Positions 6,681 through 12,069 of a stretch of 12,069 nt of DNA are shown in pieces (position 1 is the stretch's first letter; every line of letters starts with the position of its first letter). Under the pieces are notes generated by a model that had not been told where the DNA came from, did no database searches, and was given only the letters and a program-made list of their open reading frames with translations. The stretch spans positions 1-12,069 of the forward strand of contig CAJUIO010000101.1 in assembly GCA_910586025.1 (NCBI GenBank), given 5' to 3'. Source of the DNA: an uncultured Lachnospiraceae bacterium. GTDB taxonomy: Bacteria; Bacillota; Clostridia; Lachnospirales; Lachnospiraceae. The position numbers and the translations under genes were made by a program.

Positions 6681-7637
6681 ATGGATGAAAAAAACATAAG
6701 ACAAACCAGATGTGTGAACGTTAGACAAACCGGAAATATGCGGAGAGGATTATGGAGATACCGATATTTATATTTGCTGGCGCTGCCGGGGATGCTGTAC
6801 TTTATCATATTTCGTTATATTCCCATGTATGGGGTGGTGATAGCGTTTCAGGATTTCAGGATTAATAAAGGAATATGGGGAAGCGAATGGGTGGGACTGG
6901 AGCAGTTTTACAAGCTGTTTGGGGGATTATCCTTTCCTGCCGTATTTAAGAATACCGTGATTATTTCCCTGTATAAATTAATACTTGGCTTCCCGGCACC
7001 GATTTTGCTTGCGTTACTGTTAAATGAGGTAAAAAATCGTAAGTTCAAGAAAATTACTCAGACAGTCGTTTATCTGCCTCACTTTATTTCATGGGTTATT
7101 CTGGCCGGTCTCATTGCAATGTTTATGCATCCGGACAATGGATTGATTAATGAGGCAGTGAAATTGTTTAATAACGGGAAAGGGATTGATTTTTTGGTAA
7201 GTAAAAAGTATTTCCGGAGCATTCTGGTTATAACGGATATTTATAAGGGGATCGGATGGGGAAGCATTGTGTATATTGCGTCTATTTCTTCTATTGATTC
7301 TACCGTATATGAGGCAGCTATGGTGGATGGGGCCAACCGTTTGAAGCAGATGTGGTATATAACGCTTCCGGCGCTTAAATCGACAATCGTGGTGATGTTT
7401 ATTCTGAATATGGGAGGGATTTTGAATGCGGGATTTGAACAGATCCTTCTCCTGTATAATCCCAGGGTCTATGACGTGGCTGACATTATTGATACCTATG
7501 TGTATCGCAATGGCATTATGAGCAGTAATTATTCCATATCTACAGCGGCGGGGCTGTTTAAGTCAGTGATTTCCATGGGGTTGATTATTGTTACGAATAA
7601 GATTGCGCATATGCTGGAAGAAGACGGTCTTTGGTAG
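6681..7637 (+). CDS. ABC sugar permease, LplB/YteP type
   Basis: This 318-residue inner-membrane permease belongs to the binding-protein-dependent (MalF/LplB-like) family. The N-terminus WRYRYLYLLALPGMLYFIIFRYIPMYGVVIAFQDF is the hallmark of the LplB/YteP subgroup. The cytoplasmic coupling loop is EAAMVDGANRLKQMWYITLP (211-230), with the conserved EAA, Gly217 and LP that contact the ATPase. About six membrane helices are expected. GGAGG (6669-6673) lies seven bases before the ATG. It pairs with the next gene to form the channel for the ligand of the upstream lipoprotein. No ATPase gene is in the window; relatives in Bacillus rely on a shared MsmX-type ATPase encoded elsewhere. Confidence 0.94.
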   Translation: MDEKNIRQTRCVNVRQTGNMRRGLWRYRYLYLLALPGMLYFIIFRYIPMYGVVIAFQDFRINKGIWGSEWVGLEQFYKLFGGLSFPAVFKNTVIISLYKLILGFPAPILLALLLNEVKNRKFKKITQTVVYLPHFISWVILAGLIAMFMHPDNGLINEAVKLFNNGKGIDFLVSKKYFRSILVITDIYKGIGWGSIVYIASISSIDSTVYEAAMVDGANRLKQMWYITLPALKSTIVVMFILNMGGILNAGFEQILLLYNPRVYDVADIIDTYVYRNGIMSSNYSISTAAGLFKSVISMGLIIVTNKIAHMLEEDGLW

Positions 7638-7646
7638 GAGGTTCCC

Positions 7647-8516
7647 ATGAGAAAAAAATATAATATATTTGACTATATCATAATATTTGTTTTAGTATTA
7701 GTGTCAGTGATCATGGTATATCCTTTCTGGCACGAAATGATGTATTCATTTTCCGATCCCGTGGAAGCGGCAACAGGCGGAATGTTTCTTTTTCCGAGAG
7801 GATTTAATCTGAAATCCTATTGGTCAGTGCTCAGGAACAAATCTGTGTGGACGGGATTCCGGGTATCGGTTATCACAACTTTTACAGGGACATTAATCGG
7901 CGTACTGCTGTCATCCATGCTGGCTTACTCTATGAGTAAAAAGGAAATGCCAGGGCGGAATATACTGGTCGGAATGATTTTCTTTACCATGCTGTTCGGA
8001 GGAGGCATGATCCCCAACTACCTTCTGATAAAAGAATTAAAACTGATTGACAGCTATGGGGCGCTGATCCTTCCGGGGCTGTGCTCCGCATGGAATATAT
8101 TTATTCTGAAAAATTCTTTCACGGGCATTCCGGCCAGTCTGGAGGAATCTGCAAGAATTGACGGGGCCAATGATCTGACTATTTTTTTCAGAATCGTACT
8201 GCCGCTTTCCAAGGCCGTCCTTGCTACCATTGCGCTGTTTACCGCGGTGGGATATTGGAATGATTACTTTTCGACGATCCTTTATATCATATCCAAGGAT
8301 CGGTGGTCGCTGCAGGCTGTGCTCCGTGAAATTTTATCTAATGCACAGTCTGCCATGTCTTCCAGCGGGATATCGGTAAGAGCGGAGGAGGCGATATCCA
8401 GTGAGACGGTGAAGGCGGCAACTGTCATGGTGGCGACTGTTCCTATTTTAGTGGTTTATCCGTTTATTCAGAAGTATTTTATCAAGGGTGTCATGATCGG
8501 CTCTGTTAAGGGATGA
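7647..8516 (+). CDS. ABC sugar permease, YtcP/LplC type
   Basis: This 289-residue permease is of the MalG-like partner group. The N-terminal DYIIIFVLVLVSVIMVYPFWHEMMYSFSDP and FPRGFNLKSYWSVL are typical of YtcP/LplC. TMLFGGGMIPNYLLIKELKLIDSYGALILPG (114-144) is also characteristic. The coupling loop reads SLEESARIDGANDLTIFFRIVLP (164-186), with EES in place of EAA, which is normal for this subgroup. AGGAGG (7636-7641) overlaps the preceding stop codon and lies five bases before the ATG, so translation is probably coupled to the upstream permease. Its own TGA (8514-8516) overlaps an upstream ATG of the mannosidase frame. Confidence 0.94.
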   Translation: MRKKYNIFDYIIIFVLVLVSVIMVYPFWHEMMYSFSDPVEAATGGMFLFPRGFNLKSYWSVLRNKSVWTGFRVSVITTFTGTLIGVLLSSMLAYSMSKKEMPGRNILVGMIFFTMLFGGGMIPNYLLIKELKLIDSYGALILPGLCSAWNIFILKNSFTGIPASLEESARIDGANDLTIFFRIVLPLSKAVLATIALFTAVGYWNDYFSTILYIISKDRWSLQAVLREILSNAQSAMSSSGISVRAEEAISSETVKAATVMVATVPILVVYPFIQKYFIKGVMIGSVKG

Positions 8517-8533
8517 GAGGAGAGGAAATTTCT

Positions 8534-11002
8534 ATGAACAGGATTTTTTTACATGACAATTGGAGGATCAGGGCGGAGGGAGATGACGTATGGCTGCCAG
8601 CTATGGTTCCGGGCAGTGTTTATCAGGCTCTTCTCAGTAATGGAGAAATGGAGGATCCTTATTATCGGGATAATGAGTTAAAGGCTCTTGCCCTAATGGA
8701 AAAGGATTATGAGTATGTTGCAAACTTTCAGGTTCCGGATTGTATTCTGGACGAAGAACAGGTAATATTGATTTTTCAGGGCATTGACACGCTGGCGGAT
8801 ATCTGGCTAAATGATATACATCTTTTCCGCGTTGACAATATGCACCGAACCTGGGAGTTTTCGGTAAAAGAGTATCTGAGAAAGGATTGCAACCAACTTC
8901 GAATTGTACTGCGTTCACCGACACAATTTATTCGGAAGGCGTATGATAAGGATCCCATAGGCGGATCCGAAGACGCTATGCGAGGATTCCCCAAACTGAG
9001 GAAGGCGCATTGCATGTTCGGCTGGGACTGGGGGCCCAGACTTCCGGACATGGGAATATGGAGGCAGGTGGAGCTCATAGGATTTTCTCATGCAAGGCTG
9101 GACGGAGTCTATATAACCCAGAATCATGAAGACTGCAGGGTAAGACTCCTGATAGACGTGGATGTGGTGAGGGCCGGGGAGAAGGCAGTCCGGCGTTTGG
9201 GAAAGGAGAGACAGGATAACCTTTGGTGCGAGGTGACGATCACTGATCCGGACGGGACAAGGAGTGAGTATGACAGGGACGATATCATCCGGGGAGTGAC
9301 CATTGAAAATCCAAAACTCTGGTGGCCAAACGGATACGGGGATCAGCCTCTTTATCAGGTGGAGGTAAGGCTTTTTGAAGAGGGTATGCTGCTGGATATC
9401 TGGAAAAGGAGAATCGGATTACGGACCATGACCATACACAGGGAAAAAGACGAATACGGAGAGCAGTTCTGCCATAAGGTAAACGGTGTCAGAATCTTTG
9501 CCATGGGCGGGGACTATATTCCGGAGGACTGCATTCTCGCAAGAGTAACGCCGGAGAGAACCCGCAGGCTGCTCCTTCAGGCAAAGAACGCTCATTTTAA
9601 CTGTATCCGTGTGTGGGGCGGTGGAAATTATCCTTATGATGCCTTCTGGGATGCCTGTGATGAGCTGGGACTTGTGGTGTGGCAGGATTTCATGTTTGCC
9701 TGTGCGGTTTATGATCTCACGCAGGAATTTGAGGAGAGTATTACGGCGGAATTTATTGATAACATAAAGCGCATACGTCACCATGCTTCGCTGGGGCTGT
9801 GGTGCGGCAACAATGAGATGGAAATGTTTATGGAAAACCATCGCTGGGGACAGAGCCCGAAGCATACTGCTGACTATATCAAAATGTATGAGTATATCCT
9901 GCCCCAAATAGTGAAGAAGTATGATCCGAACACATTTTACTGGCCAGCCAGCCCCTCATCGGGAGGTTCCTTTGACTGTCCTAATGATGAGAGGCGTGGG
10001 GATGTCCACTACTGGGAGGTATGGCATGGAAACAAGCCGATCACAGAGTACAGGAAGTTCTTCTTCCGTTATGTCTCGGAGTTTGGTTTTCAGTCCTTTC
10101 CATCGATGAAAACCTGCGAAACGTTTACAGAGCCGGAGGATAGAAATATTTTTTCTTATGTGATGGAAAAGCATCAGCGGAATAAAACGGCTAACGGAAA
10201 AATCATGAATTATATGGAGCAGACTTTTTTGTATCCGGGCGATTTTTCCACTACGCTGTATGCATCACAGCTGCTTCAGGCGGAAGCAGTCCGGTACGGG
10301 GTTGAGCATTTCCGCAGAAACAGAGGGCGATGCATGGGCACGATCATCTGGCAGCTGAATGACTGCTGGCCGGTTGCAAGCTGGTCATCCATTGATTATT
10401 GCGGGAGATGGAAGGCTCTTCATTATTATGCAAAGCGCTTTTTTGCACCGCTTTTACTTTCCTGTGAGGAGGAGGGGATTCTAACCCAGGATACCAATCC
10501 GAACGCCCAGCCATATGAAGTGAAAAAATCCATCCGGTTGAGCTTGTCCAATGAAACGATGGAAGACAGGAAGGCGATGGTCAGATGGGAGCTGAGAGAT
10601 GCGTCTGCCCAGGTGAAGCGCAGGAGCGAGATGGTGGTGACGGTGCCCGCATTGTCCGCCCGGTGGCTGGATAAGGAAGATATGTCTGATGCGCAACTTT
10701 ACAGTGATTATGTCAGTTATGCTTGTTACGAGGAGGAATGCTGTATTTCAGAAGGCACGGTTATGTTTTGTGCACCCAAGCATTTTCATTTTGCGGATCC
10801 GGAGCTTAAAGTCTGTGCTAAGGGAGAAGAACTGATTGTCTGTGCCCAGGCATATGCCAAATCGGTAGAAATTCTTAATGAAGCGGATGATTTGCTTTTG
10901 GAGGACAATTACTTTGATATGAATGCCGGAGAGAGGCGAATCCGGATATTGAGCGGAAAACCGGAGGGACTGAGAATCCGAAGCGTGTATGATATCCGTT
11001 GA
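8534..11002 (+). CDS. GH2 beta-mannosidase
   Basis: This protein of about 822 residues has the usual length and domain order of bacterial GH2 beta-mannosidases. These are an N-terminal jelly-roll (with GWDWGPRLPDMGIW at 163-176, a strong family signature), an Ig-like domain (about 190-295), a TIM barrel (about 300-590), and C-terminal beta domains. RVWGGGNYP (359-367) lies in the active site. The likely acid/base is Glu428 (WCGNNE) and the nucleophile Glu516 (VSEFG). It removes terminal beta-linked mannose from the non-reducing end of oligosaccharides. With no signal peptide it works in the cytoplasm on imported substrate. Start choice: ATG 8534 has GGAGAGG eight bases upstream and gives MNRIFLHDNW, like relatives. 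The in-frame ATG at 8513 overlaps the permease stop (ATGA) but has poor spacing. A specificity other than mannoside is possible but unlikely. Confidence 0.93.
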   Translation: MNRIFLHDNWRIRAEGDDVWLPAMVPGSVYQALLSNGEMEDPYYRDNELKALALMEKDYEYVANFQVPDCILDEEQVILIFQGIDTLADIWLNDIHLFRVDNMHRTWEFSVKEYLRKDCNQLRIVLRSPTQFIRKAYDKDPIGGSEDAMRGFPKLRKAHCMFGWDWGPRLPDMGIWRQVELIGFSHARLDGVYITQNHEDCRVRLLIDVDVVRAGEKAVRRLGKERQDNLWCEVTITDPDGTRSEYDRDDIIRGVTIENPKLWWPNGYGDQPLYQVEVRLFEEGMLLDIWKRRIGLRTMTIHREKDEYGEQFCHKVNGVRIFAMGGDYIPEDCILARVTPERTRRLLLQAKNAHFNCIRVWGGGNYPYDAFWDACDELGLVVWQDFMFACAVYDLTQEFEESITAEFIDNIKRIRHHASLGLWCGNNEMEMFMENHRWGQSPKHTADYIKMYEYILPQIVKKYDPNTFYWPASPSSGGSFDCPNDERRGDVHYWEVWHGNKPITEYRKFFFRYVSEFGFQSFPSMKTCETFTEPEDRNIFSYVMEKHQRNKTANGKIMNYMEQTFLYPGDFSTTLYASQLLQAEAVRYGVEHFRRNRGRCMGTIIWQLNDCWPVASWSSIDYCGRWKALHYYAKRFFAPLLLSCEEEGILTQDTNPNAQPYEVKKSIRLSLSNETMEDRKAMVRWELRDASAQVKRRSEMVVTVPALSARWLDKEDMSDAQLYSDYVSYACYEEECCISEGTVMFCAPKHFHFADPELKVCAKGEELIVCAQAYAKSVEILNEADDLLLEDNYFDMNAGERRIRILSGKPEGLRIRSVYDIR

Positions 11003-11029
11003 GCATAGTCGGATGCTATTTGTTCTTTT
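11002..11029 (+). terminator. Possible weak terminator of the mannoside operon
   Basis: AGCAT (11002-11006) and ATGCT (11013-11017) form a 5-bp stem with a 6-base loop, followed by a T-rich run (ATTTGTTCTTTTT). It lies at the stop codon of the mannosidase, between convergent genes, where a terminator is expected. The stem is short and the T run is interrupted, so this is a tentative call. Confidence 0.35.
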
Positions 11030-11207
11030 TACTTTCCAGATGATCTCTGACGATCTTGTCTATGGTGTCCCGGGAGAGGGGATAGTGATATTCTTTGATG
11101 ATCCGGTCCGTGTCATAGCCAAGATCCGCCAGATGACGGATAGCGCCGCCATAGGCAAAATCCCGGACAAAATTTTGGAGAGACTCGTTAAAGTATTGAT
11201 TTTTCAT
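11016..11207 (-). CDS. Small protein of unknown function (63 aa)
   Basis: I cannot assign a function. The 63-residue protein reads MKNQYFNESLQNFVRDFAYG, then GAIRHLADLGYDTDRIIKEY, then a basic end (RDHLESKKNK). It looks mostly helical and soluble, and the pattern resembles a small helical-bundle or DNA-associated protein more than random translation. GGAG stands eight bases before the ATG on the minus strand. I have a general impression of similar short proteins in Lachnospiraceae but cannot name a family. It faces the mannosidase end-to-end and is divergent from the ThuA-like gene. An overlapping forward frame (10989-11237) has no convincing ribosome binding site and is less protein-like. 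Confidence 0.7.
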   Translation of the reverse strand: MKNQYFNESLQNFVRDFAYGGAIRHLADLGYDTDRIIKEYHYPLSRDTIDKIVRDHLESKKNK

Positions 11208-11237
11208 GCTGAAAACTCCTTTTATGCGAAGGGATAA

Positions 11238-11271
11238 ATGATAATACTGATTTTAAATATAAGGTTATCAT
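11238..11271. promoter_or_regulatory. Inverted repeat in the divergent region before the ThuA-like gene
   Basis: ATGATAA (11238-11244) and TTATCAT (11265-11271) are perfect 7-bp inverted copies 20 bases apart. They lie between the small minus-strand gene and the ThuA-like gene. On the minus strand, CTGTCA (complement of 11278-11283) and TATATT (complement of 11256-11261) make a weak promoter with a 16-base spacer, and the repeat arms would flank its -10. The element may be an operator, but the short AT-rich arms make chance plausible. Confidence 0.35.
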
Positions 11272-11276
11272 ATTTT

Positions 11277-11282
11277 TTGACA
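11277..11282 (+). promoter_or_regulatory. Consensus -35 box upstream of the ThuA-like gene
   Basis: A perfect TTGACA is followed two bases later by TTGACT, about 60 bases before the ThuA-like start. No good -10 lies at the usual 16-18 base spacing (sequence there is ATGAAA). TATAGA at 11289-11294 could serve with a different -35. A promoter here is likely because the preceding gene points the other way, but its exact elements are unclear. Confidence 0.4.
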
Positions 11283-11339
11283 GTTGACTATAGACAGACA
11301 TGAAAATGTGTCAGTGAAAGAAATACGGGAGATAATTTG

Positions 11340-12014
11340 ATGAAAATTTTAGTTCTATGTGACGATGTATGGCATCCGGCGGAGGTAATCGAAAAGGGTA
11401 TAGCTTCTCTGCATACAAAAGAATATAAGTTTGACTTTGTGAAAGCGGCAAAGGATATATTGACATCGGAAATGTTGGAAGCGTATCCGATGATTATCGG
11501 ATGCAAAAGCAATAATCTGACCTCTGGAAATGCGGCTCCTTGGTTTGAGGGCGGCGTGACGGAAGTTATGGCCGGGGAATTTCAAAGCTATGTGGAGAGG
11601 GGAGGCGGTTTTCTAGCTGTCCATTCCGGAAATTCTTTTCAGGGTGAGGATGACGAGGTAAAAAGATATACAGAATTTGTGGGAAACCGATTTTTGACTC
11701 ATCCTCCGCGGTGCGAGGTGACACTGAAAAAGATGAAAGAGCACCCTGTCATGAATGGGGTCGCAGAGGAATTCGCAGTGCGGGACGAGCATTATCAGAT
11801 TGAGATGCTGGCGGAGGATGCGGATATTTTCCTGCAGTCCATTTCTGGGAACGGTGGTGTCTGGACTGCTGGATACACAAGGGAAATGGGAAAGGGACGA
11901 CTTTGCGTCCTGACTCCGGGCCATACGCTTTCGGTATGGCAGAATCGGGAGTTTCAAAAGCTTCTCCTTAATGCGATTTCCTGGTGTCTTGGAGAAAAGA
12001 TGAATAAATTTTAG
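11340..12014 (+). CDS. ThuA-like protein (glutamine amidotransferase-like fold)
   Basis: This 224-residue protein is of the ThuA family, which has the class-I glutamine amidotransferase-like fold and is often found in sugar-use loci. Visible marks are MKILVLCDD (1-9), VERGGGFLAVHSG (85-97), DEHYQI (149-154), GYTREMGKGRLCVLTPGHT (178-196) and W200. The family has no well-established reaction. In rhizobia ThuA works with ThuB in converting trehalose to 3-keto derivatives, so a role in metabolism of modified or keto-sugars is a reasonable guess. The start is ATG 11340, eight bases after GGGAG (11327-11331); a TTG at 11337 is also in frame but less likely. It is separated from the mannosidase by a minus-strand gene, so it is not on the same transcript. 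Confidence 0.82.
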   Translation: MKILVLCDDVWHPAEVIEKGIASLHTKEYKFDFVKAAKDILTSEMLEAYPMIIGCKSNNLTSGNAAPWFEGGVTEVMAGEFQSYVERGGGFLAVHSGNSFQGEDDEVKRYTEFVGNRFLTHPPRCEVTLKKMKEHPVMNGVAEEFAVRDEHYQIEMLAEDADIFLQSISGNGGVWTAGYTREMGKGRLCVLTPGHTLSVWQNREFQKLLLNAISWCLGEKMNKF

Positions 12015-12027
12015 AGGGAGAACTGAC

Positions 12028-12069
12028 ATGATCTATTGTGTGGAGGATGACGACGGGATCCGCAATCTG
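12028..12069 (+). CDS. Response regulator, N-terminal fragment
   Basis: Only 14 codons are inside the window: MIYCVEDDDGIRNL. The short first strand followed by the acidic E-D-D cluster is the start of a receiver domain as seen in two-component response regulators. The acidic residues bind the metal ion needed for phosphorylation. GAGGGAG stands seven bases before the ATG. It begins 13 bases after the ThuA-like stop, so it may be co-transcribed. The output domain and partner kinase are beyond the edge; an OmpR/PhoB-type regulator is the likeliest guess. Confidence 0.72.
   Translation, partial: MIYCVEDDDGIRNL

Noticed and set aside
10989..11237. Forward 82-residue open frame overlapping the mannosidase end
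   Set aside because: It overlaps the mannosidase stop and lies opposite the better supported minus-strand gene, which has a GGAG site and a more protein-like sequence.
11297..11313. Small hairpin or inverted TGACA/TGTCA pair upstream of the ThuA-like gene
   Set aside because: The continuous stem is only four base pairs (ACAT/ATGT) and the wider pair is 5 bp at 26 bases distance; both are expected by chance.

Overview
The window looks like chromosomal DNA of a low-to-mid-GC Firmicute, most likely a gut-type Clostridia/Lachnospiraceae. The evidence is strong GGAGG-type ribosome binding sites before nearly every gene, a lipoprotein-anchored solute-binding protein with two LplB/YtcP-type sugar permeases and no ATPase beside them, and the general style of the proteins. 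The species cannot be fixed from the sequence alone. No tRNA, rRNA, CRISPR array, transposase or attachment site is visible, and there is no gene-free stretch longer than about 135 bases.

Layout. (1) 1-743: the C-terminal end of an AIR-synthase/HypE-like protein, a small unrecognised ORF behind it, and a strong rho-independent terminator. (2) 757-1629, minus strand: a LysR-type regulator. (3) 1630-1742: a compact divergent control region. The lysR promoter (TTGACC-17 bp-TATAAT) overlaps the spacer of a forward promoter with a consensus TATAAT, and an AT-only inverted repeat with 10-bp arms covers the lysR -10. (4) 1743-11002: seven tightly packed forward genes. These are a type-B carboxylesterase, an AbrB-family membrane protein, a short-chain dehydrogenase, a sugar-binding lipoprotein, two ABC permeases and a cytoplasmic GH2 beta-mannosidase. 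A 16-bp hairpin lies between the binding protein and the first permease. (5) 11016-11207, minus strand: a small 63-residue protein of unknown function. (6) 11340-12014: a ThuA-like protein, followed by the first 14 codons of a response regulator cut by the window edge.

How it may work together (inference). The lipoprotein captures a mannose-containing oligosaccharide and the two permeases import it using an ATPase encoded elsewhere. The GH2 enzyme, which has no signal peptide, then releases mannose in the cytoplasm. The esterase and dehydrogenase could process an ester-decorated or otherwise modified glycoside or aglycone, and the AbrB-family protein may move a small product or substrate across the membrane. 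The LysR protein, divergently transcribed from the operon's head, is the obvious candidate regulator. All individual families are familiar. The unusual feature is the coupling of a LysR/esterase/AbrB/SDR module to a beta-mannoside import and cleavage module.
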